64,000 nucleotides of DNA from Candolleomyces eurysporus (GCA_027579435.1 JANBPK010000778.1:1-64000); one strand, 5' to 3'. Counted from the first letter of the stretch, positions 11,770-26,480 are shown. Numbers and translations are program-made. The notes: generated from the letters alone by a model not told the origin.

Positions 11770-14128
11770 ATGCATCTCCCAATCTTGCTGACCCTATTAC
11801 TTCAGCTAGCTGCCGCACCCAGTGCCATCGCAGTGATTCGAGAATCCATCGCTTCTTTACCGAACGTCACGTACGACTTCGTTATCGCAGGAGGTATGTT
11901 GTACGCCCTTTGCTTCCTCTTTTTCTAGATAATTACCCCACCCATCATGAGGCGGTACCGCAGGCGCCGTCCTTGCTAATCGACTTACGGAAAATCCTCG
12001 ATGGAACGTCCTGGTTCTCGAAGCCGGACCGTCGTAAGTTACTTTATCAGAGTCGTCGTCTACTGGTTTCGGATGCCATCTGACCTGCTTCCCTAGACAT
12101 GAAGGCGTTCTCGACGCTCGAGTACCGTCCTTTTCATTTAACCTCCAAAAGACGATATACGATTGGAACTACACGAGCACGGCCCAGCCGGAGCTGAACA
12201 ACCGACGCGTGTTGATCCCGAGAGGACATATTCTCGGCGGCTGTAGCTCGATCAGTGAGTGGCTTCGAGGGCTACTGGTTCGGAACGAGCATGTTCACGT
12301 TAATGATGTTTTGATAGATGGCATGTTCTATACACGAGGGTCGTCGTCTGACTACGACCGGTGGGCGAGGGTCACGGGTGACGAAGGGTGGGCATGGAAG
12401 AACATTCTTCCTTACATCCTCAAGGCCAGTCGTGTTCGGCATGGTGGGAGGAGTATCCACTGATTTGCTCCACAGAACGAGAAATGGACGTTCCCGAGTG
12501 ACCGTCGAAATATTTCTGGACAGTACGACCATCGGATCCATGGTCGATACGGGAAGACCTTTGTTAGTCTGTACAGTGTTCCCCAAGCAATCGATGCCAA
12601 GGTTTGTGACGCGGCCCAAGAACTCGGGGGCGAATTCGCGTACAACGTCGACACGAATTCTGGAGATCCATTGGGAACAGGTATAATCTATTCGTTGGTT
12701 CGGTTGATTCGTCCCTTGCTTAACGTTACGCGACCAGGCTGGCTACAAGTAACCGTTGGAAACGGCGAGCGTAGCAGCGCTGCCACTTCGTATCTCGGGC
12801 CGGAATACATCAAAAGGCCAAACCTCCACGTCTTGGTCAAGAACCGCGTCACAAAAGTTCTCCAGACGACGTCGAACGGAGGGATCCCTGACTTTCGCAC
12901 TGTTAAATTCACCGAGGGCTACGACTCGTCAGGTGAGCTGACTCATGACGCCCGTTTTCCTTTTTCTGAACTCTTTCTAGGCCCAAGCTATCAGGTAACG
13001 GCTACCAAAGAAATCATTTTAAGTGGAGGCGCCTTTGGAACTCCTCATATTCTTCAACTGTCCGGCATTGGAGATCCTGAGGTGCTCCAGGCAGCTGGTA
13101 TAGAAACCATTGTGGATCTCCCGAGTGTTGGCAAAAACTTGACGGACCAACCTCAATTCACGACGATCTGGCCTCTCGGGATCACCCATACGTTCGACCC
13201 GTACGTAGAGCACTTATACGTTCTTCGTTATAGCTGCTCTGACTCCCGAAACCGACATCGAAACTCCACAGAACACCCGAACATCAAGCACAGTGGTTAG
13301 CACAATGGCACGAAAATAAGACTGGGCCACTCACGAGCGTTGGAGTGAACTCTATTGCTTACATCCGCATTCCTGATTCCTCGCCCATTTGGGACAGCCA
13401 CTCTGACCCGACTTCGGGGCCCAATACTCCTCATCTCGAGATCGCGATTATTGTGAGTGATGGTCGTTCGGAACACCCGACATCCTAATTTCTCTAAATT
13501 GAATTTCTTCCAGGGCGGAGGTTTGTACCCTCTTCCTGGCCGCATCATAGGCATGAATACCGTTGTCTCGGAACCCCACTCTCGTACGTGAGCCTCACGG
13601 CTCATTGAACCGTTTAGCTAAAGAGACCTTACAGGTGGAAGTGTCCTTATCCACTCCCCCGACCCCTTCGAAGACCCGTTCATCGACATGGCCCTACTGT
13701 CGGACCCATTCGATATGCTAGCACTCAAACACGGCGTTTCCGCGATCAAAAAANTTCCTCTCTGCGTCTACGTTCGAAGAGTACAATTTAACGCTCGCGT
13801 ACCCATTCACGGAGGAGAGCACGGAAGAGGAAGTGGATCAGGCGATCAGGAACGTTGTAGCGAGTAATGTTCATCCCGTCGGGACGGCTGCTATGTCGCC
13901 CAAGGATGCAGATTACGGTGTCGTGGATCCGGATTTGAGGGTGAAGAAGGTGAGCGGGCTGAGAGTCATTGATGCTTCTGTGATGGTGCGTCCCTGTCAG
14001 CTCTCAGTTTGGTTTTCATTTAACAGTAGAGTTAGCCGTACACCACCAGCGCCCATACTCAAGCCGCGGTCTACGCCATCGCGGAAAGGGCAGCAGATCT
14101 CGTTGCAGGCAGTTGGAAGGAAACATGA
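11770..14128 (+). CDS. Secreted GMC oxidoreductase (aryl-alcohol-oxidase-like)
   Basis: A multi-exon gene beginning MHLPILLTLLLQLAAAPSAI, a clear signal peptide. Exons join through GT-AG introns to give the FAD-binding start [17 protein letters not shown], then VLVLEAGPS, the GMC signature region [27 protein letters not shown], the second signature near LSGGAFGTPHILQLSGIG, and the C-terminal SNVHPVGTAAMSP and HTQAAVYAIAERAADL. The His of SNVHPVG and the His of AHTQA are the expected catalytic pair. In the family these enzymes oxidise aryl or other alcohols and make H2O2 outside the cell. The N at 13753 sits in an A-run and, counted as a base, shifts the frame (IKK then FLSAS); it is probably a homopolymer overcall. 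The gene is convergent with Argonaute, 265 bases away. Confidence 0.88.
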
Positions 14129-14393
14129 TTGAAATTAGTGGTCCTACACGGGAGCCGGCTCGATAAGACTACTACTTCGACTACCAGTACAGTTTATTCC
14201 GTTCTTTCGGGTCACATTATTGAACACCATTATCCGCAGAAGGCACACAAACCATCCATACCTAAAAGTACACGAGAGAATTCGGAAGGGAAAGTCGGAA
14301 AGGGTATACTTTATACAAAAATCGCATGCTACACCATCGCCGAACGCACCATACTTGATTCCAGGGTCGCTTGACATGCCCATTCAGAGGAAG

Positions 14394-17300
14394 TACATGC
14401 TGTTTGCCAGCCTACCGTGCCGTTCCTTGAATTCTTCTTTCCAGGGATTGATATTGAACGGAGCGCTGTCTCCGCCGCTGGTTATAGACGCAGAGTCGCT
14501 CGCTCGGAGAGCATCTTCTTTTCCGGGCTCGTAATGGAACGAATCTCGGCCGCACGCCAGCTATAAAAACGCTTAATGTATCGACTGGAAGACAATGAGA
14601 TGCAAAAAAAAGGCTTACATCGGCATCTGAAGAGTCAAACACGAAAGAGTTGATATAAGCACTGGAGGGAGTAGGGGCTAGTCAATTGGATGGACGTACA
14701 GTAGACAGGCGCAGGGATGGAGACAGAGCGTGTCGCTTTAGCGTAGATGTGGCAGAGGGAAAAGGCCAGCTCCTGAAGCCTGTTCAAACCAAGCAAAGAG
14801 TGAGTGTGACTGTGGCACAGCGCGATTAAATTATGACAGACTAACTCCTTTGTCCTGCCACCAAACACTTCGTCCTTCAACACGATGTAGTGGCTGGAAC
14901 GCGAGGCTGGCAAGTCTGCGGTCAATTTCGAGTCGTGTTGCTAAAAGACAAGGCAGCTTACTTCCTTGGATAGCCGAATGCGACTGTAGGTAGAAGTCGT
15001 GGACGTTCGGCTGGACGATGCCCTCATCAACCACAACGCCGGCTTTACAATTGCCCTTTCCATCGTTGAAGCTATTTCAAACACTGAGCAATCCGGAACC
15101 TTTCATCTCCAGCGACAAAGTAGGTAGCAAACTTACTTTCGATCCAATGGGAAAAGAAGAGTGTGGTGGCTGCAGATGACAAACGTAAGGAAGACCGTTA
15201 AGATTTGCTTGTAACGGGAAAGAATAATAGAGGCAGCTACGTACCGCTTCCCAACGACGACGAATGTCAATTTAGGCAGAGGAGTTCCAGTACCTTTGAT
15301 CTTGGGGTGGTTTTCAAAGTTATATCTGATAGTAGCTGCGAATAAAGAGTGAAGTTACCCAAGAATTGACAGCAGCCGGTTACTCACCTTCGATGATCTC
15401 GATTTCCTCGGCAGCAATTCGTTTGTATTCGCCCTCAGAAACGCCGTCTCGGAAAACGATGATATTGGAAACAGGCCGTCCCTCTCGGGTCATAAGAGTG
15501 TTCATGGCCGAGTGGAACATGTTCCGAATGTCATCTATCACTTCTTGACGAGGCTCCTGGATCCTGCTGATGGCGCCGTACTTGATGCCATATCGATCTT
15601 GGTTAAATGAAAGGCTTGCAACAGAAGGTTTCCTAACGTTAGGCCCGGGATGTCCAACATCGGCCCCTGCGCAGCAGTGAGTTGATTTATTATAGCCATA
15701 AAAATTAGTCGGCCCAAAATTGAAATACCTACCTACGATCATCGTAAGTGGCGGGGGTCTGTCGTTAGGGTTGGAACCTGAGAAAAATCGGTTGAAAACC
15801 GTCGATCCCTGGACCCTGAAGTTCTCGCCACGGAGCCGAGCATTTATCCTATCGTGCGTTGCAGGGGGTCAGGCTAAAACGGTAGTGAGAAGGGGAGAAA
15901 AAAANGACTAACTTCAGTAATACGTTGTTCCAATACTGAGAGGATTGACCCTGCCTCAGATTCTTGAACTTATCCACACGAACGCACTGGGTGACGATTC
16001 CTGGGTAATAGTCACTCTGAGTCAACACGACTTGGAAGGTGCGAGTGTGGATGGTAGCGCTTACCATGAACCATATCACCCCAGAACTTGACCGTGGCTC
16101 TCGGCCCAGCCGCATCCTTCGGGAGGACAACGAAAACAAAGAATTCGTTCTGCTTCAGAGCGCTATCCAGCGCTTGTCCCCCAGCTTTCCCGGCAACCTC
16201 GTTCATCAGCTGTTCCAGCGCCTAGGGTGATCATCAAATTATGAGTGTGCTATGTATTATAAAGCGATGAAAAAAANGGATACGAACTGTTTTCAACGCT
16301 TCGGGGCCTCCCCAAGGATCAGCTGCCATGGCATGGGCTGCATCTCGTAAAGGGATGCCTCCAGGTGTGTTAGAAAAACGAGAAAATTGGAATCATGGTG
16401 GAGGGCGAATACCTAAATTCCTGGCACAGTCTAGGAGCTCAGACACGGAACGGCCAAGGGTCGTCATGTCTATATCGGTTGGCGCCAAATTGAGTACGGC
16501 CCAGTTGTATTCCTGGCCAGCGATGCTGTACACAGTCTGAGAAACCACGTTCCATGCACCGTTTCTGACATCCTGCGCGATTGAAATACTTGTCAGTATC
16601 GTGTCAGGGATCTGGAACAAGCAGGGCACACGTACGATCGCATTGTTCCTTCCAAACCTGATTTTCGGAGTTGGGAGAAGGGTAGCGTTGACGTCCATGG
16701 GTCGAGAGGCGACGACCATGCCAGCGTCCTTCATAGCTTCGCAATTATTGTAGCTCTCAGACTGAAGGTAATTAGTAGAGTCAACATACGCGCTTGAATA
16801 TTTCGGATACTTACAACGCTTTGAATTCTACGCTTCTTATCATCCGGTCGCAACGTAGAAAACCTCACCATAGCGTCACGGCTGCCTTCCGGAAGCTGCT
16901 TTTTGTAGATCTGTTCGGGCGCGATCCTGCAAAGCTCCATGGGCACAATCTCGTATCGCTGATGCCTGGGAGGCTTTTTCAGAACCACACCAGGAAGGCG
17001 GGGTTGGGTGAGGCGAATATTGTGCGCAGCTCGATAGTGTTGCTGAGCGATGTTGAGATAGTTTCAAGTAAAATAGAGAGGCAATTCCACTCACCTCGAT
17101 TGTGATATTTATACCGTCGCTGTTTTCAAACTCGAACAGTGCGCCATCTCGATGAAAATCAAGGATCTTGCGTCGCCGACCGGGGTCGTCTCGCCTGCGC
17201 TTGTCCGGTTTTTCCTCGATGATGATCACGCCCTTGAAAAGCTTGGTGACATTCCTCCATTGTTGATCGTTCAAATTGTACAGGTCACGAACGTTCCGGG

Positions 17301-18354
17301 TGCGGAGGACGGTCATCATGGCGTCCATGAGTGGTATGGATTGATAGCTGTTGCAAGGTTTAAAATAGTGAAGAAAAATAAGCGCGAAGATCGACTCACA
17401 ATGCGGCGACTGTCGTGTCTACTAAGACAGTGACCCTCCCAAGGGCTGGCCTGACAGAGCTACGTGCGGGTGAGAAATAGACTCAGAGTGAGAAGGAATA
17501 TAGAACTTACTGGAAGATACCACGCCGAAGTTCGAATATGGAGCCATGAATCTCCTGCGATTCATTGATGAAGAAAGCCTTCTTTTGGTCAGACAGACTG
17601 TCGGCGAGGAATAAATGGCTGAGCGATTCGAAAGCTGTAAAACCCACTTACTTATTGGTGGTCTGGCGGATCAAAAGCTGGAGAAAGTTTATCAGCAATA
17701 GGTGCTCGTCCGACTGGGTTCCCTGAAGGACAAATTTGCTGATATGCCTACGCGAAAGTCAAGCACGCCGTCGCCGTCGAAGAGATAGACTTACGTCGCA
17801 GTGATTGCTTCTCTAGAGGCCTGCTTGAGAGTAATGGCATAGGCACCCCTCTCCGTTGGGTCAGCAGGTCTGTCAGAGCGCAGTGTGACGTGAAACTGAG
17901 GACGGGTGACGGTTAGCAACAAAGAGGAATGAATTCGGGACATACAATACCGTTCGCAAACCCCGTAGGGCGTTATGGAGTGCCTCATGGGCGTAGCCGA
18001 TCGCCGCTCCGTCGTATAAAAACCGCCCCCGACCAGGGAAAAGGTCCGGATGGACCCTCACCATAAGGTGAGCGACCAGCTTGGTTCTCTTTCGCCAGAA
18101 CTTTTGGTCTACGGCCGGAGAGAACGCTAAAGAAAAAGGTTTATACTGATGAGAGTTAAGAATGGGACATGGTACCCACAGACTAGAGCAGGACGACGGT
18201 CAGAGGAGAGTTGTGAAGGCGGGACGTATTACTCACCATCGTATCCGTAATACCGAGTCGTTGGAAGGCTGCCGATAGGTCAGTCATCGTGAGCCAGCAG
18301 GTGTAATTGAGCTCACCGAGTGATCTCGAATGAGTTTGTTGTGACTTGGGGCAT
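14394..18354 (-). CDS. Argonaute protein (eukaryotic, slicer residues intact)
   Basis: A minus-strand gene of more than 20 small exons, start MPQVTTNSFEITR, stop TGA at 14394-14396; roughly 850-900 residues. Visible parts in order: an N-terminal domain; the linker/DUF1785-like ELRRGIF and VDTTVAAFYQSIPLMDAM; a PAZ domain ending near YEIVPMELCRIAPEQIYKKQ; a MID domain; and a Piwi domain with FWGDMVHG/IVTQCVRVDK, INARLRGEN, MIVGADVGHPGP, IIVFRDGVSEGEY and YYADLACGRDSFHYEPG. The Asp of GADVGHP, the Asp of FRDGVSEG and the His of SFHYEP fit three of the DEDH catalytic residues; the glutamate finger lies between and was not pinpointed. Argonautes bind small RNAs and silence matching transcripts. 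Ns at 15905 and 16277 fall in introns. Confidence 0.92.
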
Positions 18355-18394
18355 CGTGGTTGAGATAAGGAAGACGGTTCAACCTCGCAAAGGG

Positions 18395-18402
18395 CTTTAT
18401 AT
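18395..18402 (-). promoter_or_regulatory. TATA-like box of the Argonaute gene
   Basis: On the minus strand ATATAAAG lies about 41 bases before the ATG at 18354, inside a longer AAAATATAAAG run. Position and sequence suit a core promoter. Confidence 0.45.
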
Positions 18403-19190
18403 TTTGCGAGACAGGGGTACCGTGTTCAACCGACTTGTACTTCTAATTTCCAAATCCAACAGTTCAACCAAGTCCCCGTGCTGAACTTGCATGATTTGTT
18501 GAACGGAAGAAGAGAAGCAATGTCACTTCGGAGCGCTGAAAACGATCATCTGAGAAACCTTCAACAAAGAATAGATCCCACGCACTGATTTCCTATTTTG
18601 TCTTCTCGCCGTTTTCCTCCACCCTCTCGCAGAGAAACTGATACCGCGATAATCGATTTAATTTTGCATTCACCGACCGTTCATTGTCTTCAAGATATAC
18701 AAAGCTGTCATCTGTCAAAATGAGATCCCGGATCTTTTGATGGTAAATAATGTCGTAAAGATCGTCGCTGTCTATCTACTCTGCGATCTGGGGTACACCC
18801 CTCGATGTCAGCACAATGTGGTGGCCTGAGGCGACTTGGCTGGTGTCAAGTCCAGTGAGTTAACCCATTTGTTCAATGTGACTTGCACTAACCTGCCTAC
18901 AGTCGCTTCGGACGGCTAGTCCACATGATCGTGGTGCAGAGCACAATCCTCGAGTTGTGACGACAACGGAGAACGTCTGTCTCCGATTCACCCAGCACCT
19001 GGCACGACCCACCCCTGAAAAACAGCTCACCGACCCCACTCTGACAAATCGCCAGACCCATGACCCTCTGAGCTGTCAACGATCCATTCCCCATCTACAT
19101 TTCACTTGCCATGTAGTTCCGACGAGCAAACAGGCCTATAGCTTTGCCTGCTTTGGCTCGATGAGCCGAAGGATGAAATAATTGGACGAA
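18403..19190. other. Intergenic region upstream of Argonaute
   Basis: No gene was recognised in this 0.8 kb. Short frames lack domains. The sequence up to about 19190 does not resemble the 5' half of the GMC genes, so the N-terminal part of the adjacent GMC pseudogene is missing, not merely mutated. Confidence 0.4.
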
Positions 19191-19194
19191 AGGG

Positions 19195-20470
19195 ATCGGC
19201 CACTCCTCGAGGTCACATCATCGTTCAATCTATACCCGTTGCTCTTCCTCTGACTACGATCGATGGGCAGACGTGACCGGCAACCCGGGCTGGTCATGGA
19301 AGAACTTGTTACCCTACTTTCTGGAGGTAGCCTTGCAATTACCTTTCCCCTCTTCTATCAGCTGATGGGTTGCAGAGTGAGCGGAGCGGATAACCATGAC
19401 CCCTTTGGCGAATGTGACTCACGATTACACAAACGGAATATTGGGGTCAGCATGTCTAGCGCACCTCAGTGAGTCAACGCAAAAGCTCTTGAACCGAGTA
19501 AGCAGTTAGGAGGTGACTACCATCTTACACCCTCGATTTCGACTCTCTTGACTGGCTAGAAGTCGGTCCGTCGGGGCATCACTGTTTCATTTTTGATAGG
19601 ATGGATTCGGTTAACTCGGTCACGGAGAAGGGAACAACCACCACCGCTTATCTGGGTCCCAAGAACATCAATCGAACCTCCACGACCTTGTTGCTCTTGA
19701 CGCCGTTCGCGTTCCGAAAACCACGTCCCGTGGAGGTGTAGATCGTTGGGAACGGTCAGATTTTTCAAAGAGGACGCAACTGAATTGTGCGATGGTTTTT
19801 TCGTGTCGTATGAGTTGTGCTAACTACTATATCGGCCCGGTTCATGAAGTGACCACGAAGGAGTAGTCTTCTCTGCCGTAATTGGGACTGCTTAGATCCC
19901 GCTGATTTCCGGTATAGTCATCGAGCCGCTGGTCAACTTACTTAGCGTCAGGAAGAACGTGACTGACTGGCCCTTCTTCACGTTGCAATGGGCATTAGGA
20001 ATTAACGGCACTGTCACCTCGTGAGTCGACTTCATGAATCTACCGCTCCGCATATCAGTGATGTGCAGATACAGGTCCGAAGAACTGCAGCAGCAGGGGT
20101 CAGCTCGATGGAATAAGGATCCTGCTTCAGGACGAAATACTCCTCATATCGAGATCGCGTTCAATGTGAGATCCTTGTATCTTTTTCCATTCGACCTTAA
20201 CTTCTCTGCTTACGACAAGGAGGCGCTTTCTACCGAGTACAAGCTCAGCCTCATCGCTCCAGGATTTTCGATGCTTCAATCATGGCCATTATATGTGTCT
20301 ATTCTTTTTCTGAACAGACCATATCTCATGGATGATGCGTCACCGTAATCAGCCATATGTGACGCGTTGACGGCCACCAGGGCTCCTGTCTAGGCCATCG
20401 CTGAGAGGGCAGTTGATCTGATCAATCAAAAGCATAGTTGGAAGTAGAATGAACGATCCACACTCACACC
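19195..20470 (+). pseudogene. Truncated GMC oxidoreductase pseudogene
   Basis: The sequence follows the 24280-26172 GMC gene exon by exon but lacks the 5' exons (signal peptide and most of the FAD-binding fold). Similarity starts at PRGH (CCTCGAGGTCACAT) and then jumps by deletion to [23 protein letters not shown]. Later parts have lost frame: the equivalent of KKELILSAG contains TAG near 19866, and large pieces are missing between 20220 and 20350. The end still shows the last-exon relic (ACGCGTTGACGGCCACCAGG, then GCCATCGCTGAGAGGGCAG). It cannot encode a working oxidoreductase. Confidence 0.75.
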
Positions 20471-20690
20471 GTATTGAATCCTCTAATACCAATCCCAGCT
20501 TCATTATCATTGTCAATGCAGACCAGTGGAGGGTTTGGCTCGTCAAACATATTCATACCATGATAGATACTCTTGATCATGTTCTGCGGACAAGGACAAT
20601 GTCAGATGAAGAGCCAAAAGGTCTCAATTGCCAGTGTCGTAATTTGTTTCCACGGTACTTGAATTTATCTCAATGCAGGGCCAGGTAGAT
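20440..20690 (+). repeat. GMC 3'-flank repeat
   Basis: This non-coding block (GGAAGTAGAATGAACGATCC onward) matches the 3' flank of the intact GMC gene at 26160-26270 and the flanks of the three GMC last-exon scars at 28.65, 31.14 and 33.63 kb. It shows that the pseudogene module and the P450 array modules share one ancestor. Confidence 0.65.
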
Positions 20691-20739
20691 GTCCTTTCAA
20701 TAATTCCCCGTTGGCTTTTCATGACTTTCCCAAAGATGA

Positions 20740-20880
20740 AAGACCCAGTGGAACTTGAAACTCAGCCTCTCCCTTTTAGGCGTAAAATTATAGTGCGACC
20801 AGGCCGCGAGAACTTCCGCAAAGCTTAGGAACTGAAAGAAGCCAAATCTATGTGCAACTAACAACACGTTTGGAGAATCT
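20740..20880 (+). pseudogene. P450 3'-terminal remnant
   Basis: The last exon of the array-type P450 is recognisable here. After a CTCTCCCTTTTAG acceptor it reads RKIIVRPGRENFRKA and then TAG. The downstream flank (GCCAAATCTATGTGCAACTA) also matches the array. All other P450 exons are missing. Together with the preceding GMC pseudogene this is a collapsed copy of the GMC-P450 module. Confidence 0.7.
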
Positions 20881-20909
20881 CGAGGGCGATTGTCAAGCCA
20901 CCGTCCCTC

Positions 20910-21045
20910 GCACCTCAATGGGCACGCGGAATCAGCGGCACTATCACCCCGCGAGTCGGCCTAGTGAATAAACCTACCTGTCAATGTGAGATTCAGGTCC
21001 GAAGAACTGCAGCAACAGCTGTTGACCTAGTGGCACAAGACTCGA
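20910..21045 (+). pseudogene. Second GMC oxidoreductase scrap
   Basis: About 135 bases match an internal exon-intron-exon piece of the GMC gene (25205-25350): AATGGGCACGCGGAATCAGC, then the intron, then CAGGTCCGAAGAACTGCAGC. It follows the P450 remnant directly and ends where the minus-strand NTPase remnant begins. Confidence 0.6.
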
Positions 21046-21530
21046 ATGCGTTGCTCAATGTTCAGGGTCTCGAGCCTATCGGCCACTCGCCATAAGTTCG
21101 GTGGTACCGGCAACTGAAAGCGGCTTGATGAGAGGTACACCACGATAGTCGTAGTAAGGTCAGAGGAAGGAGGGCTTTTCTCACATTTCGCGACAATGTG
21201 AGCATAGAAAGCTCTGAGCGTTCGAGGAAAACGGGGGAACGGTCCTTGCCATGCAGTTGCTGGCAGGCGGGTGAACCGCTCAATATGCTCGACAAAGCCG
21301 CGGCGAATGCTGTACAAGGCACCAGCAGTATCAGGTTGCCATCCATCAAGAAAGGTAGAGCAGCGATACGTTAGATACGGATGATAAGAAGGAGGGGTAA
21401 AGAAGCATACGGAGCGACTTTTCGTCATGAGGAAGTCGCGGAGAGATGTGTGGCATATTGTAACAGGAAGGAGAACAATGAGCGGAGAGATTCTGTGTTT
21501 CCTCTTGCGTTCTACTGCCCGTTTCACCCC
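21027..21530 (-). pseudogene. NACHT/STAND NTPase-like C-terminal remnant
   Basis: A minus-strand open stretch of 166 codons contains CHTSLRDFLMTKSRS, PSYHPYLTYRCSTFLD and AFYAHIVAKCEKSPP. The H-x-S-x-RDFL pattern followed by a small helical region is typical of the segment after the NACHT domain in agaricomycete STAND NTPases. The P-loop part is not visible upstream, where stops interrupt the frame. It is probably the 3' relic of such a gene. The assignment rests on motif resemblance only. Confidence 0.45.
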
Positions 21531-23780
21531 GACATAGGGAATTTCAAAGAAGGAGCGGGCCCTAGGTCAGTACTTAGCTGGAGAACATTGGACTGGCACC
21601 GCGAAGGCCGTGCCCCTACGGATTATCTACTCTCCATCCAGCGTCATTTCGAGCATCCCATCTAACGTGTCAACACTCGCAAATAATCAATGGCAGACGA
21701 ATGTCTAGAGAATGGTGCAAGCGAACTCGAAGAATAGAAGCAGGCTTGAAAGAACGGGCTGGAGAACCTCTTGAAAGGGTCGAAGGCGAGCGGATTCTAC
21801 GAAGACGACGAAGCCGATCTCAAAAGCGAAAGCCGCTGCTGTATGCCCCGAGCGCGGGTATATCCTCGGGCCAACAGGTCAGACCAGTCGTGGAGCGAGC
21901 AGCTGGGGGAAATTGTTAGGAACCAATACGCCTGGCTAGTTTCGCACAGCCCGTAGAACAATTCCGTTCGAGAGGAACGAGTCAAGACATCGACGGAAGA
22001 GAGTAACAAGCCAGGGAGTCGTTGCGCCGTAAATCAACCACGGTGGGTGGCAGCGTTTACCAGATAATCGAACCAAGCGAAAAACTTGACAGCAGAATCG
22101 CTGGAGGCGTAGAGTGTTTCGCTGTGCTTTGTTTGTTGTCCGTTTGTTGCTCATTGGCTTCCCAGCTGATGCATGTCAATGATGGCCGATGCCTCTCATC
22201 CTGACCTTTTTGTTTCCTGACTATGTTGTCTGGTTCGTGTATTTCGAATAACAGGTTAAAGCAGTCTTTCAGGAGGAGTATTGCGATTTCGTCGAAGGCG
22301 CCATGACAACCAGTCTCCGCCGCGTTCCACAGGGAAGTTCCAACAGTGCTCGTCGGGGGGTTTGGATAGCCAAACCTTCCCCTACGCCCTACGTCGCTCA
22401 GAGAAACCGAAGCTAAGCCTTCCTGGAGGCTATCCCGACGCCGAGTTTTCGTCTTCTTGTTCATTGTGCCCATCTAATGAAGTTTGAGCAGATTCCTAAA
22501 GGAATGGAGCAATGTGAAAGAAAGAACGTAGACCGCCGGATCAACTGACATCACGTCGGGAAGGTGATCCATTGGACCGGAATACGTTTTCCACGCTACG
22601 TTCAATTGAAAGACGTATTGCGACTTTGACTTCTCTTTTCTCGAAGCTGGTCTGAAGCGCTGTGACTCCAGTCTCGGACCTTGCAACCTCCCTACCTCTC
22701 GGTACTAACCACACACCACCGAGAACTCACCCCATTCGCGTCGACCAGTACGGCACCTGTACGCCATCGGTACCCCAAGGACGAAGCTCGCTGCCCCTGG
22801 GTCACTCAGCTCGAGATCATGACGCTGGTGAAGATTGACGCATTTGAAGACGGACTGGAAGCTTTCTACGATGGATGAATAGCGCCACGAATGCGGATGA
22901 GCCTGTATGTGAAGATTACAAGTGAGCGGTTGTCCTCAGGATAGTTTAAATATGGATGCCGACCTTTTCACATCCTATAGTGATCTTCAGTTTACACCCT
23001 ACCTCAATCCTTCTCAAGATCGACCTGAGTCTCACCCGAACCCTCGGCGTGGCCACAGGATTTGGTCAATCGAGCCCACTAATGCTCAGCGTACGCAAAG
23101 CCCATTCTTGAGCACGAAATTTAGGGCTAATTGAGGCCTAATAGAGGGTCATGCATATCAGAACTCAATCGAATCACCCCGCACGATGTTCTTCGACTCA
23201 GGACAAGTCAATATGTGCAACCTAGACAACATCTTTTCCTATTAGCGCGAAGCCCGTGAAAAATGGCGTACCTAGAGTGGGCCATTGCCTACAACGGGAT
23301 GGCTTCAAAGAGATGGCGAGGAAGTGAAATACAACAGTCAGTGGTGCATCTATCGCCAGCTTTGACGTGTACTGACCTTTCCATAGTCACGAGGGCATAC
23401 TTAAGCGACCACAAATTGACACCTCTCAGCCCAAATTCAATGTCCTTCCGCCAATACCCAAGCCATCGTATTGAGGCCATGTACGATGAGTGTCGACGAC
23501 GTGAGTTTGGCAATGTGGTATGCCATTGACGAATCATGCAATTACTTGTTCATACTCTGGTGGGTGGGCTCGACATTCCAAGCGCCTCGACCGCCTCACA
23601 ATGTTTCGCAGGCTCTCAATGTTCAATCGCCATAAGCATTAGATTGGCAAATGAAACGATTTTTTTCCGTGACAGAATGAGTGCGAGAAGGTCCCCATTT
23701 TTTGATCACGACTGAACAGGACAGTGCTCACATCAAGTTCTCGCGAATCTTCTTCTCGGAATTATCGCTTGGATTCTTTC
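21531..23780. other. Region with unassigned, probably degraded coding pieces
   Basis: Several minus-strand frames (22057-22473, 22474-22686) and plus-strand frames (22681-22878, 23263-23529) occur, but none shows a known domain or a coherent exon chain. The minus-strand pieces could belong to the degraded NTPase next door. No transposon termini, tRNA or repeat array was seen. Confidence 0.35.
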
Positions 23781-23784
23781 TTGA

Positions 23785-23793
23785 CATAAAAGG
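23785..23793 (+). promoter_or_regulatory. TATA-like box of GMC gene 2
   Basis: CATAAAAGG lies about 52-59 bases upstream of the ATG at 23844, matching the spacing of the GMC gene 1 and P450 core promoters. Confidence 0.45.
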
Positions 23794-23843
23794 TGGTCTT
23801 GCTGTTCCTCAGGGTATTTCTGTCTTTTCGCCCAGGTTTCACC

Positions 23844-26172
<2,329 letters not shown>

Positions 26173-26477
26173 AATGAATCATCCGCATTCGCATTGTATT
26201 GAATCCTCCTATGCCAATAACGGCTTCATTCTCATGATCAATGCAGACTGGCGATGGGTTTAGCTCGGCGAATTTTCATATTCGTGACAGGTACGCTTCC
26301 TTACCTCATGTTCTGATGGCTAGGAGGCCATACTGTCAAACAAAGGGCCCAAGTGTGGTGATTGGCTGCCGCAGTTCCCTGTACAAACAGACGGAGTATT
26401 CGGGAACAGGGAGATGATGTCAATATATATCAACATCTCCGGCCCCTCCTCCCTAGCCTCTCGTTGCTTCTCTCCCA
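26173..26477 (+). promoter_or_regulatory. Promoter region of P450 array, ancestral copy
   Basis: About 300 bases lie between the GMC stop and the first P450. The block is repeated before each array member. A TATATAT box at 26424-26430 lies 50-57 bases before the ATG at 26481, with CAACATCTCC just after it. Confidence 0.55.
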
Positions 26478-26480
26478 ATG

